From: Microbacterium sp.
GTDB taxonomy: Bacteria; Actinomycetota; Actinomycetes; Actinomycetales; Microbacteriaceae
Assembly (NCBI RefSeq): GCF_031178525.1
Contig: NZ_JAPSJA010000006.1
Span: 1 to 34,055 of the forward strand
Length of the DNA stretch: 34,055 nt
Direction: 5' to 3'
Shown here: in pieces, positions 15,424-24,027 of the stretch
Layout: the number at the start of each line of letters is the position of its first letter
Position numbering within the stretch: the stretch's first letter is position 1
Notes under the pieces: generated by a model
Seen by the model: the letters and a program-made list of their open reading frames with translations, nothing else
What the model was told of the DNA's origin: nothing
The model's database searches: none
Program-made: the position numbers and the translations under genes

Positions 15424-16964
15424 GGCTCCTCCAGGGGGCCCGCAGAACGGTCGCCGCGCAGGCGCTTCAGCACGAGCTCCGCGCTGATCAGGCACATGGG
15501 CAGGCCGATCCCGGGGATCGTGGTGGCGCCCGCGTACAGCAGCCCGCGCACGCGCGGCGAGGCGTTCGTGCCGCGCAGGACGGCGCTCTGCCGCAGGGTG
15601 TGCGCGGGCCCGAGCGCTCCCCCGCGCCACGCGCCGAAGTCCCGCTCGAAGTCGGCGGGGCCGATGCTGCGTCGCACGACGATGCGGTCGGCGAGGTCGG
15701 GGATGCCGGCCCAGGTCGAGATCTGGCCGATCGCGGCGTCGACCGCCCGCTCCACCGCCGGGCTGCCGTCGCCGTCGCGACCGCCGTCGCCGATGCCCGG
15801 ATCGGCGGGCACGGGGATGAGCACGAACAGGTTCTCGTGCCCCTCTGGAGCGACGTCGTCGGTCGCGCTCGGGCGACAGACATAGATCGACGCGGGATCC
15901 GGGATGTGCGGATTCTTGCCGTAGATCGCGTCGAAGCCCTGCTCCCACTCGCGCGTGAAGAACAGCGTGTGATGCGCGAGCTCCGGCAGGGATCCGCGCA
16001 CACCGAGCAGGGCGAGCACCGCGCCGGGACCCGGGTCGCGCGATGCCCACCACGCGTCCGATCGCGCCCGGTGCGCAGGGGCGAGCAGCCGCCGCTCGGT
16101 CTCGTGCAGGTCGGCGCTCGACACGACGACGTCCGCCGCGAGGTGCTCGACGCCGCCGTCGGCGCTCTCGACCTCGACACCGGTCACGGTGCGGCCGTCG
16201 ACGGTGATCCGTCGCGCGCGCGTGCCGGTGCGCAGCTGCGCGCCCTGCTGCGCGGCGAGCCGGGCGATCGCCTCGATCACGGCCCCGAATCCGCCCCGCG
16301 GGTAGAGCACGCCCTGCCCGATGTCGAGGTGGCTCATGAGGTGGTACATGCTGGGCGCCGCGGCCGGGGACGTGCCGAGGAACACCGCGGGATAGCCGAG
16401 CACCTGCTGCACGCGCAGATCCCGGGAGTGCCGGCGGATGAACTTGTCCAGCGGCTCGGCGAGCAGGCGCGACAGCAGCGGCAGCCGAGCCAGGGTGTCC
16501 CGCCCGAGGAACGGGCGCAGCGACGCGAAGGTGCTGTAGAGGAACCGCGACGTCGCGAGGTCGTACGTCTCCGCCGCGGAGGCGAGGTAGGCGTCGATCC
16601 GGTCCGCCGCCCCGGGGTCCAGCGACACGAGCGCATCGCGCGCTCCGGACGCGGGCAGGTCGAAGGCGTCCGCCTGGCCCTCGAAGTAGACGCGGTACGC
16701 GGGATCGAGCGGAACGAGGTCGAGCTGCTCGGCCGACGAGGTGCCGAGCAGGCGGAAGAAGTGGTCGAACACCTCCGGCATGAGATACCAGGAGGGTCCG
16801 GTGTCGAACGTGAATCCCTCCGCCGACCACCGTCCCGCGCGTCCCCCGAGCTCGTCGCGCGCCTCGATGAGGGTCACGTCGGCGCCCTCGCGGGCCACGA
16901 GCGCCGCGGTGGCGAGGCCCGAGATGCCTCCGCCGATCACGACCACGCGCTGCCGCGCGGTCAC
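15420..16964 (-). CDS. crtI: Phytoene desaturase
   Basis: FAD-dependent four-step desaturation of phytoene to lycopene at the membrane. The 514-residue protein opens with the FAD fold VVVIGGGISGLATAALV and continues EARDELGGRAG. FTFDTGPSWYLMPEVF is a CrtI hallmark. The bacterial phytoene desaturase signature GLLYAGATTIPGIGLPM lies near residue 475. The start GTG at 16964 overlaps the crtB stop by 4 nt. Length and motifs fit the family. The number of desaturation steps is inferred from the lycopene-using enzymes downstream. Confidence 0.95.
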   Translation of the reverse strand: MTARQRVVVIGGGISGLATAALVAREGADVTLIEARDELGGRAGRWSAEGFTFDTGPSWYLMPEVFDHFFRLLGTSSAEQLDLVPLDPAYRVYFEGQADAFDLPASGARDALVSLDPGAADRIDAYLASAAETYDLATSRFLYSTFASLRPFLGRDTLARLPLLSRLLAEPLDKFIRRHSRDLRVQQVLGYPAVFLGTSPAAAPSMYHLMSHLDIGQGVLYPRGGFGAVIEAIARLAAQQGAQLRTGTRARRITVDGRTVTGVEVESADGGVEHLAADVVVSSADLHETERRLLAPAHRARSDAWWASRDPGPGAVLALLGVRGSLPELAHHTLFFTREWEQGFDAIYGKNPHIPDPASIYVCRPSATDDVAPEGHENLFVLIPVPADPGIGDGGRDGDGSPAVERAVDAAIGQISTWAGIPDLADRIVVRRSIGPADFERDFGAWRGGALGPAHTLRQSAVLRGTNASPRVRGLLYAGATTIPGIGLPMCLISAELVLKRLRGDRSAGPLEEP

Positions 16965-17833
16965 GCCGGCACCCGCCCGAGAGCCGCGCGCGCCAGCAGG
17001 CTGACCTTCGTGTGCGCCGGCACGGAGACGCGGCGACGGCGCAGCTCCTCGGCGGGCGTCCTGCGCACGCGGTCGTTCAGCTCGCCGAACAGGGCCGCGG
17101 CCGCTGCGGTCGCGCGCCGCGAGCCCGGGGGGAGCCGCACGATCGCGCGCCGCGCGACCGCGAGGTCGTCATCGATCTCCTGCACGAACCGATCCTTGTC
17201 CTTCTCCGTGAAATGTCCCGGGTCGACGCCCGGCAGGTAGACGCGCCCGAGGCGCTCGACGTCGTCGCGCAGGTCCCTCAGGAAGTTCACCTTCTGGAAC
17301 GCGGCTCCCAGGCGCCGCGCGCCCTCCTCGAGCTCGTCGTCGATGCGCACGCCCGCACCTTCCCGGGCGAAGACCCGCAGGCACATCGAGCCCACGACCT
17401 CGGCGGAACCGTGGATGTAGGTGCGGTAGGCATCGGGATCGAACGTCGACGTGCCGTCGGCATCCGCCCGCATGGACGCGAAGAACGGGCGCAGCAGCTC
17501 CTCGCCGATGCCGGTCTCACGCGCCGTGACCGCGAAGGCGTGCACGACGAGATTCCCGCTGAAGCCGCGTGCGAGGGCGCGGATCGTCTCCTGCTCCAGC
17601 TCGTCGAGCAGCGCGCGACAGTCGGGCGCGGCGAGGCCCGCCTCCGATGCGGGGCCGTCGACGATCTCATCGGCGACGCGCACGAGGGCGTAGACGTCGG
17701 CGATGCGACCGCGCACGTCGCGGGGAAGCAGACGGCTCGCGAGCCCGAACGACGTCGAGTAGGCGCTGATGACGCGCGCCGACGAGCTGTGCGCCGTACG
17801 GGTGTACAGCTCGAGGCCGGACGGGCGCGTCAT
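16961..17833 (-). CDS. crtB: Phytoene synthase
   Basis: Condenses two geranylgeranyl diphosphates into phytoene. The 290-residue protein has the first aspartate motif DEIVD (55-59) after VYALVRVA, and the second in FLRDLRDDVERLGRVYLP (about 183). The start ATG at 17833 overlaps the crtE stop by 4 nt (ATGA). The 782-aa track ORF is a read-through of crtE and idi in another frame and is not real. Squalene synthase relatives share the fold, but the position between crtE and crtI settles the call. Confidence 0.95.
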   Translation of the reverse strand: MTRPSGLELYTRTAHSSSARVISAYSTSFGLASRLLPRDVRGRIADVYALVRVADEIVDGPASEAGLAAPDCRALLDELEQETIRALARGFSGNLVVHAFAVTARETGIGEELLRPFFASMRADADGTSTFDPDAYRTYIHGSAEVVGSMCLRVFAREGAGVRIDDELEEGARRLGAAFQKVNFLRDLRDDVERLGRVYLPGVDPGHFTEKDKDRFVQEIDDDLAVARRAIVRLPPGSRRATAAAAALFGELNDRVRRTPAEELRRRRVSVPAHTKVSLLARAALGRVPA

Positions 17834-18942
17834 GCGTCGCGCTCCACGCACATCCCCGCGATCTCCCGCAGCTCGCGGCGGAGGCCCTCCGGCAGGCCGG
17901 CGCCGTCGATGTCGCGCTCGACATGCGACAGCTGCTCGGCGATGAGCGCCTCCACGGCGGCCACCGCGCCGCACTCGACGAGCGCGGCGCGCAGTCGCTC
18001 GGCGTCCTGCGGCGCGAGCGAGCGCACGCCGAACAGGTGAGCGACCTCGCGCCAGACATCCTCGCGCTCCGCGAAGGCGATCAGCAGCGTGCGCTTGCCC
18101 TCGCGGAGGTCCCCCGTGGCGCTCTTTCCCGTGCGCTCCTCGGCGCCGAAGACGCCGAGCACGTCGTCGCGGAGTTGATAGAGCACTCCGAGGCCCGTGC
18201 CGATGCGCCAGAGGTCGTCGGCGGTCGCGGGGTCTGCTCCCGCGAGCACGGCGCCCGCGCGCAGGGGCGCTGCGAAGGAGTAGGTCGCGGTCTTCTGCTC
18301 CATCATGCGCCGGATGGCGCCGCTCTCGGCGGGCATCACGCCGAGAGCGAAGCCCACGTCGGCATGCTCGCCGGCGGCCGTCAGGAAGACCGCGTCGTCG
18401 ACGATCTCGTTGAGCTGCGCCCGCGCCGGGCTGTCGATGCGGGCGATCAGCGCGTGCACGCCGCTGAGCAGCAGGTCGCCGGCGAGGAGGCCGGATGCCG
18501 CGCCCCACGCGGTGGCGTTCACGGGGCGGGCGCCCGCCTCGATGGCCGATCCGGCGAACTCGCCCGCCAGGTTGGGCCGCCCTCGCCGCACGAGGTCGCC
18601 GTCCAGGACGTCGTCGTGCAGCAGCAGCGCACTGTGCAGCACCTCGAACGCGGCGGCGACCACCGCGGCCGATGCGTGGTCGCGACCGCCCAGCGCGTCG
18701 TGCGCGAGCACGACCAGCCGTGGCCGCAGGCGCTTCCCGCCGCGCGCGGAGGCCGCGGCGCGCTGCCAGAGCAGGCCCGCGTGCTCCCCCAGCGCCTGCG
18801 CGCGGGCGATGCGGCTCGCGAAGTAGTCCTCGATCACCGCGTCCACGAGGTGCTCGACGGGCGCCCGGTGCGTGTCCGCGGAACCCGCGGGCGTGGCGCT
18901 GAGCGCCTCGCGCGTGCTCGCGGGCGCCTCGTGAGTGCTCAC
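17830..18942 (-). CDS. crtE: Geranylgeranyl diphosphate synthase (polyprenyl synthetase)
   Basis: Makes the C20 precursor for phytoene by condensing isopentenyl diphosphate with allylic diphosphates. The 370-residue protein has the first aspartate-rich motif HDDVLD (D110, D111, D114) before GDLVRRGRPN, and the second as YQLRDDVLGVFG, where the last Asp is Gly, as in many actinobacterial IdsA/CrtE enzymes. The GTG at 18942 overlaps the idi stop by 4 nt. The first 25-30 residues are a Thr/Ser/Ala-rich leader of no clear role. Chain length (C20) is inferred from context. Confidence 0.92.
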   Translation of the reverse strand: MSTHEAPASTREALSATPAGSADTHRAPVEHLVDAVIEDYFASRIARAQALGEHAGLLWQRAAASARGGKRLRPRLVVLAHDALGGRDHASAAVVAAAFEVLHSALLLHDDVLDGDLVRRGRPNLAGEFAGSAIEAGARPVNATAWGAASGLLAGDLLLSGVHALIARIDSPARAQLNEIVDDAVFLTAAGEHADVGFALGVMPAESGAIRRMMEQKTATYSFAAPLRAGAVLAGADPATADDLWRIGTGLGVLYQLRDDVLGVFGAEERTGKSATGDLREGKRTLLIAFAEREDVWREVAHLFGVRSLAPQDAERLRAALVECGAVAAVEALIAEQLSHVERDIDGAGLPEGLRRELREIAGMCVERDA

Positions 18943-19505
18943 GCGCGCGCCTCCGCCCACGCGGCCGCCGAGATCGCGCCCCCCGCGTCCGACATCTCGC
19001 GGGCCTGCAGCACCAGCCAGGGGCTGAAGGCCCACGGCGCCGCCTCGAGCGCCGCGGCGAGCCGCGCGGGCTCGATCCATGCCGCATCCATAGCCTCGTC
19101 CGGGTCGAGAACGGGGTCCCCCACCGCCTCGGCGGTGTACACAGGGCAGATCTCGTTCTCGACCACGCCGGACGCGTCGACCGCGCGATAGCGGAAGTCG
19201 GGCAGCACGAGCCGCAGGTCGCGCAGCTCAAGCCCGAGCTCCTGGTCGGCTCGCCGCTCCACCGCCTCGGGAATCGGCTCGAAGGGCTGCGGGTGGCCGC
19301 AGAAGGCATTCGTCCACGTGCCGGGCCACGTGCGCTTCGTCAGGGCGCGCCGCGTCAACAGGATCCGTCCGTGTGTGTCCCGCACATGGCACGAGAACGC
19401 CAGGTGCAGCGCGGTCCGCGCATCGTGCACCGTGTCCTTCAGGGCGACACCGCACGGATCTCCGCGCTCGTCCAGCAGGACGACGCGTTCGGTTGGGTCG
19501 CTCAC
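18939..19505 (-). CDS. idi: Isopentenyl-diphosphate delta-isomerase, type I
   Basis: Interconverts isopentenyl and dimethylallyl diphosphate, feeding the carotenoid pathway. The 188-residue protein is a NUDIX-fold type I isomerase. The catalytic Cys is C69 in TWTNAFCGHP, the metal-binding His residues are in LHLAFSCHV and CGHP, and the catalytic Glu pair is in VENEICPVY. The GTG at 19505 has GGGAG upstream at 6 nt. It is the first gene of the overlapping carotenoid array, so the promoter region at 19506-19560 should drive the whole set. Confidence 0.95.
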   Translation of the reverse strand: MSDPTERVVLLDERGDPCGVALKDTVHDARTALHLAFSCHVRDTHGRILLTRRALTKRTWPGTWTNAFCGHPQPFEPIPEAVERRADQELGLELRDLRLVLPDFRYRAVDASGVVENEICPVYTAEAVGDPVLDPDEAMDAAWIEPARLAAALEAAPWAFSPWLVLQAREMSDAGGAISAAAWAEARA

Positions 19506-19524
19506 GTGATTCTCCCGGTGTATT

Positions 19525-19539
19525 ACTAGCCTGGCTAGT
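19525..19539 (-). promoter_or_regulatory. Operator-like palindrome in the carotenoid operon promoter
   Basis: ACTAGCC-T-GGCTAGT is a 15-bp inverted repeat with perfect 7-bp arms, about 20 bp before the idi start. A further TGCTAGC half-site lies at 19544-19550. On the minus strand TAATAC (19525-19520) or TAGCAT (19548-19543) could be the -10, so a bound protein would block transcription. A MarR-type repressor is plausible, since CrtR of that family controls crt genes in Corynebacterium, but no such gene is adjacent. Confidence 0.6.
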
Positions 19540-19808
19540 TACATGCTAGCTGAACGATCGTCGAGGGACGAGCACGTTGCGCGTGGGCCCCCATCCGTGA
19601 GAATGCGGCCATCCGGGGTCCTGCAGCACCATGACCGAGCTCCTGGTTCGACTGGCGGGGGTCCATATCCGCAGGATGCCTCATCCCGGCGATCGGCGCA
19701 GCCCTGCGATCGGGGTCACGCATGGGACGGGCCTGGCCGCCGACACGGAAGACGGAACGGCGCCCGCCCGATCCTCTCCCGGCGGCCCGCGCCCCGCCGG
19801 GGCCCGCC

Positions 19809-19821
19809 TAGGGTCGCAGAC
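19809..19821 (+). promoter_or_regulatory. Leaderless-type -10 (TAGGGT-N7-ATG)
   Basis: TAGGGT at 19809-19814 lies 7 nt before the ohr ATG with no Shine-Dalgarno sequence between, so transcription probably starts at or beside the ATG. Confidence 0.55.
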
Positions 19822-20244
19822 ATGGATGCTCTCTATTCGACCGAAGCTCTCGCCACCGGCGCCGGACGTGACGGCCGCGTCGCCGTCGCCGGTTCGGATC
19901 TCGCTTTCGACCTCGCCGTGCCCAAGGAGATGGGCGGATCCGGCGTGGGCGCCAACCCCGAGCAGCTGTTCGCCGCCGGCTACGCGGCATGCTTCCACTC
20001 GGCGCTGCAGGCCGCCGCACGCGGCCGCAAGATCGGGATCGACGGCTCCTCTGTGGGTTCCCGCGTCTCGATCGGCCCGAACGAGGGCGGCGGCTTCCAG
20101 CTCGCGGTGAACCTCGAGGTCATCATCCCGGAGCTCGACCACGCGACGGCGCAGGAGCTCGCCGATGCGGCGCACCAGATGTGCCCGTACTCGAACGCCA
20201 CGCGCGGCAACATCGAGGTGACCGTCACGGTCTCCGACGACTGA
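19822..20244 (+). CDS. ohr: Organic hydroperoxide resistance protein, Ohr/OsmC family
   Basis: Thiol peroxidase that reduces organic and fatty-acid hydroperoxides in the cytoplasm. The 140-residue length is typical. The reactive Cys is C57 in YAACFHSAL and the resolving Cys is C121 in CPYSNATRGN. The catalytic Arg is probably R18 (GRDGRV) and the partner Glu E47 (NPEQLF). The ATG at 19822 is preferred to the longer track ORF because homology starts there and a leaderless -10 precedes it. No OhrR-type regulator gene is adjacent. A strong hairpin follows. Confidence 0.95.
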   Translation: MDALYSTEALATGAGRDGRVAVAGSDLAFDLAVPKEMGGSGVGANPEQLFAAGYAACFHSALQAAARGRKIGIDGSSVGSRVSIGPNEGGGFQLAVNLEVIIPELDHATAQELADAAHQMCPYSNATRGNIEVTVTVSDD

Positions 20245-20272
20245 CCATCGCGACGCGGGCTGAACCGCGATC

Positions 20273-20300
20273 CCGCGCCGGCCCGATCGGGCCGGCGCGG
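20273..20300. terminator. Bidirectional terminator between ohr and prpC
   Basis: CCGCGCCGGCCCG and CGGGCCGGCGCGG form a 13-bp perfect stem around AT, between two convergent genes, followed by TTGCGT on the plus strand. It can serve both transcripts. Confidence 0.8.
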
Positions 20301-20307
20301 TTGCGTG

Positions 20308-21492
20308 TCAGCCGACCGGCTCCTCGGGCCGCTCGGCGACCTCGGCCGCGGCCTCGTCCGGCACGTAGCCCTCGACGTGGCGCTCATCCGGGCCGCTGTA
20401 CGCCGACAGGGGGCGGATCAGCGCGTTCGAGGCCTGCTGCTCCATGATGTGCGCGGTCCACCCGGTGATGCGCGCGGCAACGAACAGCGGCGTGAACGTG
20501 ACGGTGTCGAAGCCGATGAGGTTGTACGCCGGACCGGACGGGTAGTCGAGGTTCGGGTAGATGCCCTTGCGCGCGACGAACTCCCGCTCGAGCGTCTCGT
20601 ACAGCTCGGCGACGTCGGGACGGTCGTAGTGCGCCACGAGAGAGTCGAGCGCGGCCTTCATCGTCGGCACGCGCGAGTCGCCGCGCTTGTAGACGCGGTG
20701 GCCGAACCCCATGATCTTGCGCTTCTCGGCGAGCGCGGCGTCCAGCCAGGCACCCACCTCGGCGGCTGAGCCGATCTCCTCGAGGATGTGCAGAACGGCC
20801 TCGTTGGCGCCGCCGTGCAGCGGGCCCTTCAGCGCGCCGATGGCGCCCACCACGGCCGAGTACAGGTCGCTCAGCGTCGATGTGATGACGCGGGCGGTGA
20901 ACGTCGAGGCGTTGAAGGAGTGCTCGGCGTACAGGATCATCGACCGGTTGAACGCGTCGACAACCGCGTCGTCCGGATCCTCGCCGAACGTCATCCAGAG
21001 GAAGTTCGCGGCGTACGCGAGGTCGTCGCGCGGCTCGATCGGGTCGAGACCGCGCCGACGGCGCTGACCGTAGGCGACCAGCGCCGGCAGCGCCGCGAAC
21101 AGGCGGATCGAGCGCTCGAGGTTCTGCTCGGCCGTTCCGACGGCCTCCAGCACGTTGTCGGTGCCGGCCGTGTCCATCGCGCCGAGCGCGCTCACGGCGG
21201 TGCGCAGCTCATCCATCGGGTGCGCCGAGGCCGGTTGCAGGTCGACGACGGCCTTCACCTCGGGAGCCAGGTGCCGGTGGCGGCGCTCGGTCGCGCGCAG
21301 CTCGGCGAGCTGGGACTCGTCCGGGAGCTCGCCATGCCACAGCAGGTAGGCGACGGCCTCGAACGGCTGCGTCGCGGCGAGCTCCTGCACCGGATAGCCG
21401 CGATAGAGCAGCGTGTTCGTCTCGGGGTTGACCTTGGAGATCGCGGTCTCGTCGGCGATCACACCGGCGAGACCCTTCTTGATGTCGCTCAT
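20308..21492 (-). CDS. prpC: 2-methylcitrate synthase / citrate synthase
   Basis: Condenses propionyl-CoA with oxaloacetate in the methylcitrate cycle. The 394-residue protein is of the short bacterial citrate synthase type, with LYRGYPVQELA near the start, GPLHGGANEAV and the catalytic-His motif GFGHRVYKRGDSRVPTMK. The start at 21492 (MSDIKKG) is chosen for its 4-nt spacing from AGGAG. ATG 21495, or a GTG at 21510 overlapping the prpB stop, are alternatives. Substrate choice rests on its position behind prpD and prpB; some activity with acetyl-CoA is usual for this group. Confidence 0.93.
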   Translation of the reverse strand: MSDIKKGLAGVIADETAISKVNPETNTLLYRGYPVQELAATQPFEAVAYLLWHGELPDESQLAELRATERRHRHLAPEVKAVVDLQPASAHPMDELRTAVSALGAMDTAGTDNVLEAVGTAEQNLERSIRLFAALPALVAYGQRRRRGLDPIEPRDDLAYAANFLWMTFGEDPDDAVVDAFNRSMILYAEHSFNASTFTARVITSTLSDLYSAVVGAIGALKGPLHGGANEAVLHILEEIGSAAEVGAWLDAALAEKRKIMGFGHRVYKRGDSRVPTMKAALDSLVAHYDRPDVAELYETLEREFVARKGIYPNLDYPSGPAYNLIGFDTVTFTPLFVAARITGWTAHIMEQQASNALIRPLSAYSGPDERHVEGYVPDEAAAEVAERPEEPVG

Positions 21493-21506
21493 CATGCTCC
21501 TCACGT

Positions 21507-22406
21507 TCACCGGCGCACGTCGAAGTTGAACACCGACGTGTCGAAGTGGTTGTAGCCCTCGTAGTCGATCAGGTCGTAAAGGTCGGCGCGGTGCTGCATG
21601 TGCCCAAGCTGCGAGGTGAGGTGGCCCTCCTCGAGCAGGGTGTCGAGCGCGCGATCGGCGGCGCCCATCGCGATCCGCAGCAGCGAGACCGGCCAGATCA
21701 CGATGTTCACGCCCACGTCGCGCAGCTGGTCGACGGAGAACAGCTCCGACTTCCCGAACTCGGTCATGTTCGCAAGGATCGGCACGTCGACGGCCGCGCG
21801 GATCGCGGCGAACTCCTCCAGCGAGCGCATCGCCTCGGGGAAGATCGCGTCCGCCCCGGCGTCGACCAGCGCCTTGGCCCGGTCCGCGGCCTCTTCGAGG
21901 CCGTCGACGGCGCGGATGTCGGTGCGCGCCATGATCAGGAAGTCGGCGTCCCGGCGGGCATCGACAGCAGCCCGGATCCGCTTCGTCGCCGTGGATTCGT
22001 CGACGACCGCCTTGCCGTCGAGATGACCGCACCGCTTCGGGTTGATCTGATCCTCGATGTGCGCGCCGGCGAGGCCCGCGTCCTCGAGCGTCTGGATCGT
22101 GCGCGCGACGTTCATGGGCTCGCCGAAGCCGGTATCCGCGTCGATCAGCGCCGGCAGATCGGTCATCCGCGCGATCTGGCCCCCGCGCGCGGCGACCTCG
22201 GTCAGCGTCGTCAGCCCGATGTCCGGAAGGCCCAGGTCGGCCGACAGCACCGCACCCGAGACGTACACGCCCTCGAATCCCTTGCGCTCGATCAAGCGCG
22301 CCGAGAGCGGGTTGAACGCGCCGGGGAGCCGGAGCAGCTCGCCGGAAACCAGGCGCTCGCGGAACAGGCGGCGCTTCTCGTGCGCGGGCACCTGCGAGTA
22401 CAGCAT
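21507..22406 (-). CDS. prpB: 2-methylisocitrate lyase
   Basis: Cleaves 2-methylisocitrate to pyruvate and succinate. The 299-residue PEP mutase/isocitrate lyase superfamily member shows the KRCGHLDGK signature with the catalytic Cys, the metal-binding Asp in DADTGFG, and LPGAFNPLSARL near the N-terminus. The start ATG at 22406 overlaps the prpD stop by one base (TGATG), which means coupled translation. The track lists it within a longer 417-aa ORF whose first 118 residues are antisense-free shadow of prpD in another frame. Confidence 0.95.
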   Translation of the reverse strand: MLYSQVPAHEKRRLFRERLVSGELLRLPGAFNPLSARLIERKGFEGVYVSGAVLSADLGLPDIGLTTLTEVAARGGQIARMTDLPALIDADTGFGEPMNVARTIQTLEDAGLAGAHIEDQINPKRCGHLDGKAVVDESTATKRIRAAVDARRDADFLIMARTDIRAVDGLEEAADRAKALVDAGADAIFPEAMRSLEEFAAIRAAVDVPILANMTEFGKSELFSVDQLRDVGVNIVIWPVSLLRIAMGAADRALDTLLEEGHLTSQLGHMQHRADLYDLIDYEGYNHFDTSVFNFDVRR

Positions 22407-23926
22407 CAGAAGAGTCCCTTCGGGCCGGGCGCGATCACGCCGTGCTTCGCGACGATGGTCAGCTCCCGCACCTCGTCCGCCGTCAGCTCGGGCAGGCGCT
22501 GCGCGAGGTCCAGGAAGCGCTCGATCTCCGCGGGCTCGAGCACCGGCTCCGCCAGCAGGCGGAACTTGCGCACGTAGTCCTCGCGAGCGAACGGGCGGGC
22601 GCCGAGCGGGTGCGCGTCGGCGACGGCGATCTCGTCCTGGACCACCGTGCCGTCCGCGAGCGTGATCTCCACGCGGCCGCCGAACGCCTTCTCGTTCGGG
22701 TCCGCCGAGTGGTACCGGCGGGTCCACTCGGCGTCCTCCTGCGTGGTGACCTTGCCCCACAGCTCCACCGTGTCGGCGCGGCCGGCGCGCTCGGGGGTGT
22801 ACGAGTCGACATGGTGCCAGGCGCCGTCCTGCAGCGCGACGGTGAAGATGTAGGGGATCGAGTGATCCAGCGTCTCCCGCGATGCGGTGGGGTCGTACTT
22901 CTGGGGGTCGTTCGCGCCCGAGCCGATCACGTAGTGCGTGTGATGCGACGTGTGCAGCACGATCGAGCGGACGTTCGCGGGGTCGCGCAGCTCGGGACGC
23001 TCACCGCCGAGCCGGCGGGCCAGGTCGATCCAGGCCTGCGCCTGGTACTCGGCCGAGTGCTCCTTCGTGTAGGAGTCGAGGATGCCGCGCTTGGCCTCCC
23101 CCGCCCCCGGCAGCGGCACGTCGTAAGCGGCAGCCTTGCCGTCGAGCAGCCAGGCGATCACGCCGTCCTCGCCCTCGTAGATGGGGCTCGGGGAGGTCTC
23201 GCCGCGCATCGCGCGGTCGACGGCCTCGACGGCCATCTTGCCGGCGAACGCCGGCGCGTGCGCCTTCCACGTCGAGATCTCGCCCTTGCGCGACTGGCGC
23301 GTCGCGGTTGTCGTGTGCAGCGCCTGCCCGACGGCCTGGTAGATCGTCTCGGCGTCCAGTCCGAGCAGCGTGCCGATGCCGGCGGCCGCCGACGGGCCGA
23401 GGTGCGCGACGTGATCGATCTTGTGCTTGTGCAGGCTGATCGCCCGCACGAGGTCGATCTGGATCTCGTACCCGGTCGCGAGGCCGCGCAGCAGCGCGGC
23501 GCCGTCGCGCCCGGTGTGCTGGGCGACCGCGAGGATCGGCGGGATGTTGTCGCCCGGGTGCGAGTACTCGGCGGCCAGGAACGTGTCGTGGTAGTCGAGC
23601 TCGCGCACCGCCACGCCGTTCGCCCAGGCGGCCCACTCGGGGCTCGTGCGCTTCTCGAGTGCGCAGCCGAAGACGGTGGCTCCCGCTCCCCCGACGGACA
23701 CGGGGTGATCCTCCGCCTGCTGGCGCGCCGCCACGACCGGGCGCCGTGTCAGCGATGCCGCCGCGACCGCCGCGTTGTCGATCACCCGGTTGATGATCAT
23801 GTCCGCGACATCCGCGTCGACGGCCACCGGATCGACCGCGACCTGCGCGATCTTCCAGGCGAGCTGTTCCTCCCGGGCCAGATTCTCGTCGCTGCGGTGC
23901 ACGCGGACATGGTGGGTGACGGTCAT
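22406..23926 (-). CDS. prpD: 2-methylcitrate dehydratase
   Basis: Dehydrates 2-methylcitrate to 2-methyl-cis-aconitate. The 506-residue protein has the MmgE/PrpD fold, recognisable from [51 protein letters not shown] and KWKAH-like [12 protein letters not shown]. The ATG at 23926 (MTVTHHV) is selected because GGAGG lies 8 nt upstream; the 26 additional residues in the track have no such site. It is the first gene of prpD-prpB-prpC. No PrpR-type regulator is adjacent, so control is unknown. Confidence 0.94.
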   Translation of the reverse strand: MTVTHHVRVHRSDENLAREEQLAWKIAQVAVDPVAVDADVADMIINRVIDNAAVAAASLTRRPVVAARQQAEDHPVSVGGAGATVFGCALEKRTSPEWAAWANGVAVRELDYHDTFLAAEYSHPGDNIPPILAVAQHTGRDGAALLRGLATGYEIQIDLVRAISLHKHKIDHVAHLGPSAAAGIGTLLGLDAETIYQAVGQALHTTTATRQSRKGEISTWKAHAPAFAGKMAVEAVDRAMRGETSPSPIYEGEDGVIAWLLDGKAAAYDVPLPGAGEAKRGILDSYTKEHSAEYQAQAWIDLARRLGGERPELRDPANVRSIVLHTSHHTHYVIGSGANDPQKYDPTASRETLDHSIPYIFTVALQDGAWHHVDSYTPERAGRADTVELWGKVTTQEDAEWTRRYHSADPNEKAFGGRVEITLADGTVVQDEIAVADAHPLGARPFAREDYVRKFRLLAEPVLEPAEIERFLDLAQRLPELTADEVRELTIVAKHGVIAPGPKGLF

Positions 23927-24014
23927 CGGTGATCCTCCGGGCTCGGCTTGTGGCGCTGTGCGCGGTGCTCGGACGCCGTCGTACGGGCCGCCCGGCCTCC
24001 ACACCCTCCCAGCC

Positions 24015-24027
24015 TAGGATGTCGCGC
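24015..24027 (+). promoter_or_regulatory. Leaderless-type -10 (TAGGAT-N7-ATG)
   Basis: TAGGAT at 24015-24020 is 7 nt before the ATG of the VOC reading frame, with no Shine-Dalgarno sequence. Confidence 0.5.

Larger units (their letters stand above)
19506..19821. other. Divergent intergenic region idi / ohr (316 bp)
   Basis: Holds the carotenoid operon promoter and its palindrome on the idi side, and a leaderless-type -10 before ohr. The middle part (about 19560-19805) contains short open frames without family resemblance; I see no gene or RNA in it. Confidence 0.7.

Noticed and set aside
15094-16830. 578-aa minus frame covering crtI in another frame
   Set aside because: Only its last 109 codons (crtYe) are real; the rest is crtI out of frame, as the Arg/Ala/Gly-rich translation shows.
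15333-17240. 635-aa plus-strand frame across crtI and crtB
   Set aside because: Antisense shadow of two well-recognised carotenoid genes; it has no motif of its own.
17830-19505. A mobile or transferred origin for the carotenoid cluster
   Set aside because: Base composition and codon use match neighbouring genes and no integrase, transposase or terminal repeat is seen; the cluster appears native to the lineage.
19622-19800. A small gene between the carotenoid operon and ohr
   Set aside because: Short plus-strand frames such as one starting MTELLVRLAG have no ribosome site and no recognisable domain; the stretch looks like spacer.
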